Shown: one piece after another, positions 1-7,916 of the stretch
How positions within the stretch are numbered: the stretch's first letter is position 1
Layout of the letters: every line of letters begins with the position of its first letter
Assembly: GCA_046346965.1 (NCBI GenBank)
Contig: JAXMHB010000019.1
Span: forward strand, 1-64,000
DNA length: 64,000 nucleotides
Reading direction: 5' to 3'
From: JAXMHB01 sp046346965
GTDB taxonomy: Bacteria; Pseudomonadota; Gammaproteobacteria; Xanthomonadales; SZUA-5
Made by a program: the position numbers and the translations under genes
Notes under the pieces: generated by a model
Told to the model about the DNA's origin: nothing
Databases searched by the model: none
Seen by the model: the letters and a program-made list of their open reading frames with translations, nothing else

Positions 1-465
1 TTTGAAAACCTCAACTACAGCGCCCGCCGCCTGCCCGAGGTCTGGCCGCGCCGCTTCAAGCCCCTAGGCCCGCTGAATCCCGCGGATTACGCCCACCAAC
101 CCGAGAAACTGGCCAACACCGTCTACGGCGGGCGCATGGGCAATCTGCAACCCGGCGACGGTTACCGCTACCGCGGCCGCGGCCTGCTGCAAACCACCGG
201 CCGCGACGGATACCGCCAAGTCACCACCCGCGTCCGTGCCCTCTACACCACCGCCCCCGACTTCGAATCCGACCCCGACCTGGTCCTCAGCCCCGACTGG
301 AGCCTGCGCGCCGCCATCGCCATGTGGACCTGGAAAGGCTGCAACGCCCTCGCCGACATGGATTCCATCGAAAAAGTCACCCTGGCGATCAACGGCGGGC
401 GCACGGGATTGGCGGATCGGCTCGAATGGCTGCGGAGGACTAAAAGGGTGTGGGGGAGCGGGTGA
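1..465 (+). CDS. GH19 chitinase / phage-type endolysin, C-terminal part
   Basis: The reading frame is open from the first base and ends at 463-465, giving 154 visible residues; the start lies outside the window. The protein hydrolyses beta-1,4 bonds in chitin or peptidoglycan. The visible part has the hallmarks of glycoside hydrolase family 19: ENLNYSA at the edge, then YGGRMGN, then YRGRGLLQTTGRDGY, followed by a helical C-terminal part ending in a positively charged tail. GH19 proteins of this short type occur in phage lysis cassettes and as stand-alone bacterial or type VI effector genes. No holin or structural phage gene is visible nearby, so a prophage origin cannot be decided here. The catalytic glutamates would lie mostly upstream of the window. 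Confidence 0.8.
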   Translation, partial: FENLNYSARRLPEVWPRRFKPLGPLNPADYAHQPEKLANTVYGGRMGNLQPGDGYRYRGRGLLQTTGRDGYRQVTTRVRALYTTAPDFESDPDLVLSPDWSLRAAIAMWTWKGCNALADMDSIEKVTLAINGGRTGLADRLEWLRRTKRVWGSG

Positions 466-645
466 GGCAGGGGCGTGCCGAATGACGCACTTTCGCAGCG
501 TCCGCCCTAGAATGGTGCGCTGATTTCAGCGACGGGCTCTATCCACTTGGGGCACTTCGCTTAAACCAAACTATCTAGCCGTAACAGCCTATCGTGGTCT
601 TAGTCATCTTTGGAGAGCACTTTGCGTGGCGATACCGAAGTCATC

Positions 646-1365
646 ATGATGATTGCGTTCTTTCTTCTCGGCGCTATCGTGGGAAGCACGCTTGGGTCGG
701 ACGCTATGCCAGAGTGGCTCGTGTCGCTCGCAGATGCATTCGCTACCCTCGCAGCCACGTTTATCGGCGCATGGCTTGCGTTCCGGTTTGAAAGCCGCAG
801 AGAAGACCTGCAAAAGCGAGAGAGAAATATTGATGCGCTGAACCAGACACTGTTCGAGCTCGTATCCCTGTACAACAAGTTTCTGTCGATTAAGCGTCAG
901 TTTATCGAGCCTCACAAAAACAGTCGCTTTGAGCACCTCGTTATCCCGCCAATGGCCGGAATCATTCCTCCCGCGTCCTTTGACTACAGAGGGATTAACT
1001 TTGTTCTTCACTCCGCAAACCCGAACATCTTGGGAACACTGTCGCGTGTTGAGCTTGAGGCATCAACAACGCTCGATGTCGTTCGTCAGCGCACTGATTT
1101 GCACTATAGCAAAGCGCAGAGCGCCGCAGAGCGCGCGCTGCAGCGGCGGGGGGCGAATTTCACGGAACTAGATGTTGAGTCGGAACTCGGGCCGCGAGAT
1201 CTCATGGCGCTCGTTAGCCTAACCAAGGCAATGGTGAAGGGGGTTGATGATGTTCTTGAAAGCACCTACAAACACATCGAGGCACTCCACGATATTGGGC
1301 GGGAAATGTTTCCTGGCGCTCGAATCATAAAGATGGACCTTCCACCGGCAAGTACAGCGCAGTGA
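646..1365 (+). CDS. Hypothetical membrane-anchored protein
   Basis: Family not recognised. About 239 residues. The N-terminus carries two short hydrophobic segments (around IAFFLLGAIVG and FATLAATFIGAWLAF), followed by a charged helical region (ESRREDLQKRERNIDALNQ) and a soluble domain with no motif I can name. The layout suggests a small membrane anchor with a cytoplasmic helical domain. The start is uncertain. ATG ATG at 646/649 precedes the hydrophobic stretch directly, but in-frame TTG codons at 610 and 622 are possible, and GGAGAG at 612-617 sits just ahead of the latter. The stop codon lies inside a short dispersed repeat that recurs at 3228. Base composition looks somewhat less GC-rich than the rest of the window, as in the following two genes, hinting at acquired DNA. 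Confidence 0.6.
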   Translation: MMIAFFLLGAIVGSTLGSDAMPEWLVSLADAFATLAATFIGAWLAFRFESRREDLQKRERNIDALNQTLFELVSLYNKFLSIKRQFIEPHKNSRFEHLVIPPMAGIIPPASFDYRGINFVLHSANPNILGTLSRVELEASTTLDVVRQRTDLHYSKAQSAAERALQRRGANFTELDVESELGPRDLMALVSLTKAMVKGVDDVLESTYKHIEALHDIGREMFPGARIIKMDLPPASTAQ

Positions 1366-1384
1366 GGAATGAACCCCATCGATT
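1362..1384 (+). repeat. Short dispersed repeat overlapping a stop codon
   Basis: A 23-bp sequence beginning GTGAGGAATGAACC and ending CATCGATT. It matches 3228-3250 with only two or three changes and in both places supplies the TGA stop of the preceding gene. An inverted relative lies at 2731-2758. Confidence 0.55.
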
Positions 1385-1493
1385 GTTGCGAATTGGCTGC
1401 GCAAGTGAGATTCCGGATTTTTGCCATCGCCGCGGTCCGTGGCTCACAGCATCCACATTGGAAATGGCAGTTCGACGAGAGGAGAGATAACCT

Positions 1494-2687
1494 TTGGCCA
1501 TCCGATTCAGAAAATCTATCAAGCTTGCACCAGGGATACGCTGGAACATTAGTGGCTCCGGTTCGAGCTGGACCATTGGCACTCGCGGCGCATCCCTTGG
1601 CATTGGGAAGCGAGGCACCTTTCTGAATGCTGGCATTCCAGGAACCGGGATCTCTTCACGCAATCGACTCTCGGCGGGGGAGCCCAAGGGAACGCGAACC
1701 CGCAACGAACCAAGCCCGTCCACCACAACCAGCGTGTCCCTGACTTGTGCGATTTCCGAGGATGGGACCATTATCTTTACTGACTTCGATGGCACTCCGG
1801 CGCCCGAGCATTTGATTGAGCTTGCGAAGAAACAAAACAGGGAAGCCATTCAGAACCTGATCAAGACGAAGTGCGACGAAATCAACGATCAGATTGAGGC
1901 GCTTGCGCGACTTCATCACGACACGCCGTGTCCCACGTCGCCACGATATTCTGTACCCGAGTTCAAGGAGCCCCGACCCGAGCCTCCACTGGTGCGCGAT
2001 GTTCGCCTGTTTGATCGCTTTTTCCCAGGCCGACCCCGAAGGATCGCCGCCGAGAACAACACCGCTTCGGTTCGCTTTCAAGACGACCTGGCCGCATGGA
2101 CGGACGCAAAGGCAAAGTTTGACCGTGAGGTCGCGGAGCGCAAATTGTTTGTCGAGGAACGCATCTACACAGATGTTTCGGCGATGGAGCGCTACCTAGA
2201 AGAACGTCTTGCTGAGGTCGTCTGGCCACGCGAAACGACCGTTGCCTTTGAAATTCCAGAAGATGGTAGGCGTGTTTCCCTGGAGGTGGACTTACCCGAA
2301 CTGGAGGACATGCCCTCAAAGCTTGCTGCTGTGCCTGCCAAAGGGCTGAAGCTTTCAGTCAAGGAACTTAGTCCTTCCAAAGTACAGAAGCTCTATGCGG
2401 AACACGTGCATGGCATTGTCTTCCGTCTCGTAGGCGAGGTCTTTGCCGCGCTGCCAGCGGCACATGAGGTAGTTGCTGCCGGGTACTCGCAGCGTCGAAA
2501 CTCGGCCACAGCGCAACTGAATGACGAGTACCTCATTTCGGTGCGCGTTGGTCGAGACGAGTGGCAAACAATCGATTTTAATCACCTACATGCCCTCGAC
2601 ATAACAGACGCACTTTCCAGGTTCGACCTGCGACGACAAATGCTGAAATCTGGGGTTTTGAGATCGATATCGCCACACACGACCTAA
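1494..2687 (+). CDS. DUF4236 domain protein
   Basis: 397 residues. Residues 3-55 are a textbook DUF4236 domain: FRKSIKLAPGIRWN, then GTRGASLGIGKRGT, then LNAGIPGTGIS. The domain is a small beta-rich module of unknown function found at the N-terminus of many bacterial proteins with variable tails. The remaining 340 residues contain acidic and Pro-rich stretches and a C-terminal domain I do not recognise; no catalytic motif is obvious. The TTG start at 1494 is supported by a strong ribosome-binding site (GAGAGGAGAG, about 1477-1486) with normal spacing, and by the domain consensus, which begins exactly there. It sits between two unknown genes on the same strand in what looks like an accessory cluster. 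Function unknown. Confidence 0.8.
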   Translation: MAIRFRKSIKLAPGIRWNISGSGSSWTIGTRGASLGIGKRGTFLNAGIPGTGISSRNRLSAGEPKGTRTRNEPSPSTTTSVSLTCAISEDGTIIFTDFDGTPAPEHLIELAKKQNREAIQNLIKTKCDEINDQIEALARLHHDTPCPTSPRYSVPEFKEPRPEPPLVRDVRLFDRFFPGRPRRIAAENNTASVRFQDDLAAWTDAKAKFDREVAERKLFVEERIYTDVSAMERYLEERLAEVVWPRETTVAFEIPEDGRRVSLEVDLPELEDMPSKLAAVPAKGLKLSVKELSPSKVQKLYAEHVHGIVFRLVGEVFAALPAAHEVVAAGYSQRRNSATAQLNDEYLISVRVGRDEWQTIDFNHLHALDITDALSRFDLRRQMLKSGVLRSISPHTT

Positions 2688-2730
2688 GCACATGATGGCC
2701 TGTGACTTGCGCGATTGAGTTCTTATCTTC

Positions 2731-2758
2731 ATCGATGCGGTTCGCAGGGCTCACCGCA
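2731..2758 (-). repeat. Inverted copy of the short dispersed repeat
   Basis: Reads ATCGATGCGGTTCGCAGG followed by GCTCACCGCA on the plus strand, the reverse complement of the 3225-3250 type (GCGGTGAGGAACGAACC...). It lies in the gap between the DUF4236 gene and the next gene. Confidence 0.5.
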
Positions 2759-2781
2759 CCCTACTCGGGCTGAAACTATCA

Positions 2782-3231
2782 ATGGCGGATTCAATGGATT
2801 TCCATCCCTTTGTAGGCGTTGGACTGCTGAACTTTGGCAACGTGCGTCAACTCCCGGCCATGGTCGGTGGCGCGCATGGTTCCATGGCGCCCGGAAAGGA
2901 TCGACTAATCTACGATGAAGCTGGCATTACCGTCTTCTTTTATAGCGATGGATTGATCGAGTTCATTGGAGTGGCGTCGCCGGCGCAGGTTTCCGTGGGC
3001 GGCGTCGCAGTTCTAGGATTGAAGTTGGTCGAGTTCATTGCCGCCATGTGCACACAAGATATTCGAGGCTCGACTGTCTTCGATGGGATCTGGCTGGCAT
3101 CCGACAGATCCTTTTCCGTAAGGATGACCGATGGGATTGTGGATCAGTTGACGGCATATTCGCGCGAGTATCTTTCGCGAGGCACATCTGTTTCGTGGGC
3201 AAACCCGAGTACCGAGCGAGGGATGCGGTGA
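2782..3231 (+). CDS. Hypothetical protein
   Basis: Family not recognised. 149 residues, no signal peptide, no clear membrane segment. The sequence looks like a compact mixed alpha/beta domain with Gly-rich turns (GGAHGSMAPGKD) and hydrophobic strands (ITVFFYSDGLIEFIG). The ATG at 2782 has no good ribosome-binding site, so the start is tentative. It is the third consecutive plus-strand gene of unknown role after the DUF4236 gene. Its TGA stop (3229-3231) is embedded in a short dispersed repeat, as for the gene ending at 1365. Confidence 0.5.
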   Translation: MADSMDFHPFVGVGLLNFGNVRQLPAMVGGAHGSMAPGKDRLIYDEAGITVFFYSDGLIEFIGVASPAQVSVGGVAVLGLKLVEFIAAMCTQDIRGSTVFDGIWLASDRSFSVRMTDGIVDQLTAYSREYLSRGTSVSWANPSTERGMR

Positions 3232-3310
3232 GGAACGAACCGCATCGATTGGGAGACGGCACCTGGTCGTGGATTGTGGATTTTGTCGTCATCAACGCGG
3301 TTCGCAGGCT
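3228..3310. repeat. Short dispersed repeat with inverted arms
   Basis: Left arm 3228-3250 (GTGAGGAACGAACCGCATCG...) and right arm 3291-3310 (ATCAACGCGGTTCGCAGGCT) are imperfect inverse complements separated by about 40 bp, so the transcript could fold into a hairpin after the gene. Same family as 1362-1384 and 2731-2758. The stretch from here to 3406 holds no supportable gene. Confidence 0.5.
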
Positions 3311-3406
3311 TGCGTTTCCTTGGTCATAGGGGCGACTGCAACGCCACACGCGGCGTGCACGGTGCCAAGGCCGTCGCGTTCTTGAGCCCGCGCCCTCAGT
3401 TTCGGC

Positions 3407-3936
3407 GCAAGCGCCAACGGCGCGCTCCATCCCAGCCTGGGGCGCAGCCCCAGGTTTGCGGCGCACGGTGTCGAGGGCTGTAGGCCCGACCCATCAACGG
3501 GATGTTGGCACCGCGAGCGCATCATTCCCATGGTGAATGGTTCGGGCTTTCAGCCCTCCTGGGTCCCCGGATGATCTGACCCCGGGGCTGCGCCCCAGGC
3601 TGGGATGGTGTCGCGCCGTTGGCGCTGGCTCGACGCGGATCAGGTCGCCACGGCCCTGGTGCCGCGGTGGGCGGTGGCGGCAGCGGCAATCCGCATGCGT
3701 CGATTCGCGGCGCTGACCGCAACGGCGATCGACGTACGGCGCTTGGCCTTGGCGAACGGCGCGCCCTCGCGGACACCCGCCAGCCAATCGGCCCACGACT
3801 CCACCACGCACAACCGGCTGCAGCGCCCCTGGTTTCGGGAGTGCAAGCGCCAGCGGCGCGCCCCATCCCAGCCTGGGGCGCAGCCCCAGGTAGCCGGCGC
3901 AAGGCGTCGAGGGCTGTAGGCCCGACCCATCAACGG
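3407..3936. repeat. REP/RAYT-associated inverted-repeat elements, left cluster
   Basis: Contains a truncated right half (3407-3500) followed by a complete element (about 3536-3936). Each complete element is about 390-400 bp. It begins with GGTTCGGGCTTTCAGCCC and a GGGGCTGCGCCCCAGG hairpin and ends with the inverted counterpart (CTGGGGCGCAGCCCCAGG, then GGGCTGTAGGCCCGACC). The arms are inverse complements over about 45 bp and contain nested palindromes, as in REP/BIME elements mobilised by RAYT transposases. The interior (3640-3840) is shared with 4710-4900. Segment 3407-3660 is nearly identical to 4909-5175, so the transposase gene is bracketed by a direct duplication. Open frames in this stretch are translations of the repeat, not genes. 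Confidence 0.8.
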
Positions 3937-3967
3937 ACGGGTTGCGGAGGCGCCTCGTCCATGACGG

Positions 3968-4076
3968 GGGAATGGCTCGGGCTTTCAGCCCTTGTCGCTC
4001 GCGGCATGACGCGACCTGGGGCCGCGCCCCAGCTATCCGGCGCGAGGCGTCGCGGGCTGTAGGCCCCATCGATCAG
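3968..4076. repeat. REP hairpin pair abutting the RAYT gene 3' end
   Basis: A compact pair of inverted arms: GGCTCGGGCTTTCAGCCC at the left and GCGGGCTGTAGGCCCC at the right, with only a short spacer that holds the GGGGCCGCGCCCCAG hairpin. The right arm ends at the stop codon of the transposase gene (minus strand), so this pair is the most likely substrate end of the transposase unit. Confidence 0.65.
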
Positions 4077-4534
4077 TCCCAGACATAGCGTTCGTCGATG
4101 TCGATTCCATACCTCGACAGAAACGCTCGGAACTCCTCCTGAAAGGTCCGCGTCTGGTGATGCTTTTCCTGGTCGTCGATGTATCCGCGCAGGGCATCCA
4201 GATCGGCGGGGCCGACCGAGAACGCGCCATAGCCGCGCTGCCAGGCAAAGTGCCCAAGCGTCGGGGAACGCGTCTTCAGCCATTTCGAGGATGCGGTCTT
4301 CAGTTCACTGACCAAACTCGCCACGGTCACCGTGCGCGACAGGCGAATGGCCAGATGCACATGATCGGCGACGCCGCCGACGCGGTAGCACTCACAGTCC
4401 AGTTTGCGCGCGACTGTCGCCAGATAGGCATGAAGTGGGGCGCGAATATCCGCATCGAGCAGTGGAGCCCGGTCCTTGGTGCTGAACACCACGTGGACCA
4501 GCAAAAATGAGAGGGACTGCGACATGGCGGCCAT
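4073..4534 (-). CDS. REP-associated tyrosine transposase (RAYT, IS200/TnpA-like)
   Basis: 153 residues, the usual length of IS200-type Y1 transposases. The N-terminus SLSFLLVHVVFSTKDR is the family signature (long VHVVFSTK strand). The metal-binding HUH motif is DHVHLAI at residues 58-64. The likely catalytic tyrosine lies in the C-terminal helix RGYIDDQEKHH (about residue 119). Such enzymes nick and rejoin single-stranded DNA at palindromic REP sequences, and REP-like hairpins surround this gene on both sides. Start: ATG at 4534 (MAAMSQ) or 4525 (MSQ); longer readings upstream run into repeat sequence. No accessory TnpB. The absence of stop codons and presence of all motifs suggest it is intact. 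Confidence 0.85.
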   Translation of the reverse strand: MAAMSQSLSFLLVHVVFSTKDRAPLLDADIRAPLHAYLATVARKLDCECYRVGGVADHVHLAIRLSRTVTVASLVSELKTASSKWLKTRSPTLGHFAWQRGYGAFSVGPADLDALRGYIDDQEKHHQTRTFQEEFRAFLSRYGIDIDERYVWD

Positions 4535-4614
4535 GATGGCACGGGCTTGGACGTTGTCGTGGCCGTCTTGGAGTTGCGGGCGGATTGCGACGCGGCATCG
4601 TCGATCGGCGTCGT

Positions 4615-5000
4615 GGATGGTTCGGGCTTTCAGCCCTCCTGGTTTCTGTGCCGACCTGACCTGGGGCTGCGCCCCAGGCTGGGATGGGGCCGCGCCGTTG
4701 GCGCTCGGTCCGCGCGGATCAGGGTGCCAAGGCCCTGATCCCGCTGCGGGTGATGGCGGCGGCGGCGATCCGCGTGCCGTGGTTGGCGGCGGCGACGGCG
4801 ATCCGCATCGAACGCTTGGCTTCGACGAATGGCGCGCCCTTGCGCGCAGATCTGCAAGACAATCCGTCAACAACTTCACCACGCACACCAGGGCGCTGAC
4901 TTGGGAGTGCAAGCGCCAACGGCGCGCTCCATCCCAGCCTGGGGCGCAGCCCCAGGTTGGCGGCGCAAGGCGTCGAGGGCTGTAGGCCCGACCCATCAAC
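4615..5000. repeat. Complete REP/RAYT-associated element, right cluster
   Basis: Second full copy of the roughly 390-bp element. The left arm with GGTTCGGGCTTTCAGCCC starts at about 4619, the interior (4710-4900) is homologous to 3640-3840, and the right arm ends GGGCTGTAGGCCCGACC at about 4994. The copy has diverged in the interior but keeps both terminal hairpins, suggesting selection or recent movement acts on the ends. Confidence 0.75.
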
Positions 5001-5037
5001 GGGATGTTGGCACCGCGAGCGCATCATTCCCATGCTG

Positions 5038-5270
5038 AATGGTTCGGGCTTTCAGCCCTCCTGGGTCCCCGGATGATCTGACCCTGGGGCTGCGCCCCAG
5101 GCTGGGATGGTGTCGCGCCGTTGGCGCTGGCTCGACGCGGTTCAGGTCGCCACGGCCCTGGTGCCGCTGTGGGCGGTGGCGACAATCTGCGTGCGGCGGT
5201 TTGCCTGGTCGACTGGCACGCCCTTGCGCAGACCCGCCAGACGATTCGTCGGGAGCACCGAAGCGTGTTT
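5038..5270. repeat. Truncated REP/RAYT-associated element
   Basis: Left arm and part of the interior of the same element (GGTTCGGGCTTTCAGCCC at 5041). The right arm is missing; the homology fades before the antitoxin gene at 5335. The 37-bp spacer between this and the previous element is the same as at 3501-3537. Confidence 0.7.
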
Positions 5271-5334
5271 GCCGCCTGCCCGCCGGCCGCAGCCTGTTGT
5301 GGCAAGCTATGAGGCTCCACGCCGGAGAGCCGCC

Positions 5335-5559
5335 ATGTCGACCCTCGTAGAGGTCCTCGCTCAGCAGGTCCTGCAGCAGCCCACCGCGGAGCGTGCCCGG
5401 TTACTCGACCAAGTGATTACGAGCCTGGACGCCGACCGCGAGCGAGACGCCAAGTGGAACGCGCTCGCAGCTCGTCGTGATGCTGAAGCGGACTCGGACA
5501 TCTCGGTCCTGGTGTCGGGGGTCGAGGCGCTTGCCCGGCTGCGTTTGGACCTTAAGTGA
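5335..5559 (+). CDS. Addiction-module antitoxin-like protein (PF09720 type)
   Basis: 74 residues, beginning MSTLVEVLAQQVLQQPTAER. The pattern of a short helix, a PTAERARLLDQVITSLD segment and a charged tail fits the small unstable-antitoxin family (addiction module component) that pairs with RelE/ParE toxins. ATG at 5335 follows GGAGAG at 5323-5328, a good ribosome-binding site. The downstream frame overlaps its stop as GTGA and starts VTYSLHRGARYARH, resembling the first residues of a ParE/RelE toxin, but ends after 20 residues. The C-terminal half does not match the usual W..E..RR..E pattern as well as its neighbour, so it may be decaying. Confidence 0.55.
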   Translation: MSTLVEVLAQQVLQQPTAERARLLDQVITSLDADRERDAKWNALAARRDAEADSDISVLVSGVEALARLRLDLK

Positions 5560-5618
5560 CCTACAGCCTGCATCGAGGCGCTCGATATGCGCGACATCAA
5601 GGCAACGTCCGTGCATGA
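5556..5618 (+). pseudogene. Remnant of a ParE/RelE-type toxin N-terminus
   Basis: GTG at 5556 overlaps the antitoxin stop. The 20 codons read VTYSLHRGARYARHQGNVRA and then stop. The first dozen residues resemble the start of ParE/RelE toxins (M-x-Y-x-L-hP-x-A). Short, so the call rests mainly on position behind an antitoxin and the similar arrangement at 5820. Confidence 0.3.
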
Positions 5619-5823
5619 CTTGGAGGCCGAGGGTCTCAGCCTGCCGCCGGAAGATCGAGCGCGCCTGCGCGAGCGCTTGATCGCGAGCTTCGAACCGCAA
5701 TCTGCAGCTCAGGTTGCGTGGGCAAAGACCGCACAGCGGCGACTGGCAGACGCAAAGGCGGGGAAGGTGGCCATGGTGCCGGGCGATGAAGCGCTTGAAC
5801 GAGTCCGGGCACGGCTGGCGTGA
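5587..5823 (+). CDS. Addiction-module antitoxin (PF09720 type)
   Basis: 78 residues. The sequence LSLPPEDRARLRERLIASFE, then VAWAKTAQRRLADAKAGKV, then EALERVRARLA follows the consensus of the unstable antitoxin family closely: LP..eR..L.e.Li.S, W...a.RR..e...Gk, and a terminal amphipathic helix. Such antitoxins neutralise a RelE/ParE mRNA interferase or gyrase poison encoded directly downstream. Here the next frame overlaps the stop as GTGA, the normal coupling, but it is truncated. The gene therefore looks like an orphan antitoxin next to a dead toxin. Confidence 0.7.
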   Translation: MRDIKATSVHDLEAEGLSLPPEDRARLRERLIASFEPQSAAQVAWAKTAQRRLADAKAGKVAMVPGDEALERVRARLA

Positions 5824-5927
5824 GCCTCTGGCTACATCCGGAGGCCGAGGCGAGCGCCTGGCTACTGGACCGATCGCACATGACGCATCGGTGTCGCCCG
5901 ATTGGGTTCGCGGCCTGTTCCGGCTAG
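5820..5927 (+). pseudogene. Truncated RelE/ParE toxin
   Basis: GTG at 5820 overlaps the antitoxin TGA. The frame reads VSLWLHPEAEASAWLLDRSH and stops after 35 codons. HPEAEAS is the classic first helix of RelE/ParE toxins (HPeAeaEl.eA..WY), and full-length toxins are 90-100 residues. The rest of the toxin is gone, so the pair cannot act as an addiction module unless the missing part is elsewhere. Confidence 0.6.
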
Positions 5928-5984
5928 AACCAGAAGGCCCCTCCACCCTGAGGCCACGCCCCGGCCGCCCGATTCCAGGTCGGC

Positions 5985-7916
5985 TCACACCTCATCCGCC
6001 GCCAGCGGCATGACCAGGCGCGCGTGGCAGCCGGCGCCGGGGCGGGTGGTCAGGTGCAGGGTGCCGCCGAGCAGGCGCGCGCGTTGGCGCAGGTTGTCGA
6101 GGCCGCGCCCCGGTGCGGCGCGGCCGGGATCGAAGCCGCGGCCGTCATCGGCCACATCGAGCATCAGCTGGGCCGGGGCGCCGGCGACGGTCAGCAGCTG
6201 GCAGTCGATGCGGATGCAGCGGGCGCCGGCATGTTTGACGGTGTTGGTGAGCAGTTCCTGCAGGATGCGCAGCAGCTGGATGGTGCGCTCGGGCGCCAGC
6301 CGCGGCAGTTCGGGCATCTGCGTGAAGTCCCAGTCCAGCCGGATGCCGAGCGTCGTCAGGCGGCGCGCGACGCGCTCGCGGAAGCGGGCGTAGACGTCGT
6401 TCAAGCGCTCGACATGGATATCGCTGGCGTCGATCAGCAGGCGCAGATCGTCCAGGCTGTACTGCACCGCCTCGCGCACGCGCTCGATCGGCTGGCCGGC
6501 GTCGGCCATCGCCAGCGCCTGCACCAGATGGCCGCCGACGCCATCGTGCATATCGCGCATCAGCCGGTCGCGCTCCTCGAAGCGTGCGCGTTCGCGCTCG
6601 ACGGTGGCGATGTGCTGCCAGGTGCGTTCCAGCTCGGCCGATTTGGCGGCCACCCGCGCTTCCAGCGTGCGGTTCAACAGTTCGGCCGCATCCAGCGCCG
6701 CCAAGTGCCGGCGCAAAAGCATGCCGCCAAACACGGTGAACGCGACCGGCGTCAGGTAGTGCAGATAACGCCCGCTGCCGTCCGGGCCGAGCAGGTGCAG
6801 GTCGTACAGCCAGTCGCGCACGCCGATCAGCCACATCACGCCAGCGAGGATCGCCAGCGCGTGCAGCTCGAGCGCGGGCGGCTGCGTGCGTGCGTGGCGC
6901 AGCAAGCGCCACACGATCAGGGCGCCCACGACCAGCGCGGCCGGCACTGCCAGCAGCGCGCCGACCAACACGTACGCGCTGCTGTGCAGCAGCGAGAGCA
7001 GCAGCAACAGCGCTGCAATCAGGCCAAAGAGCAGGCGCACCTGACGCTCGCGGCGCACGCCCGGCAATGGCAGCAGCACGCGACTGAACTCGAGTTCGCA
7101 GTAAATGAAACCGAGCAGGCTGAAGTAGATCAGGCAACGGTAGAGCTCGGGCCAGTCGAACCACGGCGTCTGCTGGATGCCGAGTTGGGTGAACAGCGCA
7201 CGGAGAAGCAGCGCCGCGGCCAGCCAGGCGAAGGCCGCTTCGCGCCGGCGGGCCAGCCAGAAGGCGGCGAAGGCGATCGCCAACACCACGCTGATCAGCA
7301 CCGAATGGCCGGGCAGCGTCTTGTCAATCCAGTTGCGCGCGGACTTGTAGGCGGCGAGTTCGGCGGAATCGGCGATCAGGACCTCGCCCAGCCCCGCCTG
7401 GCCCTGTCGCGAGACCGAGAGCACCAGCACTTCAACCCCTTCCGCGCGCCACAATGCCGGCGGAATGTTGTAGCGCAGATCGCTGCGGTAGATCGGCAAG
7501 GGACGGCGATCGACACCGGAGTCGCCGATCAGCGTGCCGTCGACATGGATGCGCAGCGCCGCCACCGGACGTCGCAACAGCAGCGCCTGCAGGCGTGCTG
7601 GCGCTGGCCCGCCGGCGAAGCTGAGGCGGTACCAGGCGCGTTGCAGCGGCGCCTCTGCACGCAGCGGCGCGCGGTCGGGCAGCGTCACCGGCACCCAGCC
7701 GGTGGCGCCAGCTGGCGGCTGCTCGGCGTCGCTGAGCAGGCGCTCGACGCGGATCGGCAATTGCTGCGGCGCTGGCAGGCGCACGCGCGTGAATGCGTCC
7801 AGCGCCAAGGTCAGCAGCACGGCGATCAAAACGATCACACCCGGCACCCGCCAGGCGCCCGCGAGCGCGTGGCGGAGGGCTGCGCCGGCCGATCCGACCT
7901 CAGGGCTCTCGCGCAT
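5985..7916 (-). CDS. Sensor histidine kinase, 7TMR-DISM / HisKA_3 (NarL type)
   Basis: 643 residues. Order: one N-terminal membrane helix (about 24-44), a periplasmic beta-rich sensor region (about 50-190, DISM extracellular type), a seven-helix membrane block (about 205-405), a coiled coil (LEARVAAKSAELERTWQHI), then the dimerisation/phosphoacceptor box MRDMHDGVGGHL with His457, and a HATPase_c domain ending with DDGRGFDPG and GRGLDNLRQRA. It autophosphorylates and passes phosphate to the response regulator encoded just upstream; the two genes overlap by 17 bp, which supports pairing. The signal is unknown; DISM sensors often bind carbohydrates or small ligands. Confidence 0.9.
   Translation of the reverse strand: MRESPEVGSAGAALRHALAGAWRVPGVIVLIAVLLTLALDAFTRVRLPAPQQLPIRVERLLSDAEQPPAGATGWVPVTLPDRAPLRAEAPLQRAWYRLSFAGGPAPARLQALLLRRPVAALRIHVDGTLIGDSGVDRRPLPIYRSDLRYNIPPALWRAEGVEVLVLSVSRQGQAGLGEVLIADSAELAAYKSARNWIDKTLPGHSVLISVVLAIAFAAFWLARRREAAFAWLAAALLLRALFTQLGIQQTPWFDWPELYRCLIYFSLLGFIYCELEFSRVLLPLPGVRRERQVRLLFGLIAALLLLLSLLHSSAYVLVGALLAVPAALVVGALIVWRLLRHARTQPPALELHALAILAGVMWLIGVRDWLYDLHLLGPDGSGRYLHYLTPVAFTVFGGMLLRRHLAALDAAELLNRTLEARVAAKSAELERTWQHIATVERERARFEERDRLMRDMHDGVGGHLVQALAMADAGQPIERVREAVQYSLDDLRLLIDASDIHVERLNDVYARFRERVARRLTTLGIRLDWDFTQMPELPRLAPERTIQLLRILQELLTNTVKHAGARCIRIDCQLLTVAGAPAQLMLDVADDGRGFDPGRAAPGRGLDNLRQRARLLGGTLHLTTRPGAGCHARLVMPLAADEV

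Noticed and set aside
1..465. Prophage lysis region.
   Set aside because: Only the end of a GH19 gene is visible; no holin, spanin or structural gene follows, so a prophage cannot be claimed.
1362..3310. Integron cassette array (three unknown same-strand genes with repeats at their ends).
   Set aside because: No GTTRRRY/RYYYAAC core sites or paired R/L boxes of attC could be found, and no integrase is present; kept only as a dispersed repeat.
3494..5033. Several frames of 90-190 codons in the REP cluster.
   Set aside because: They are translations of the repeated hairpin elements in various frames (recurring peptides such as PGAAPQ and QPGAQPQ) without ribosome-binding sites or independent conservation.
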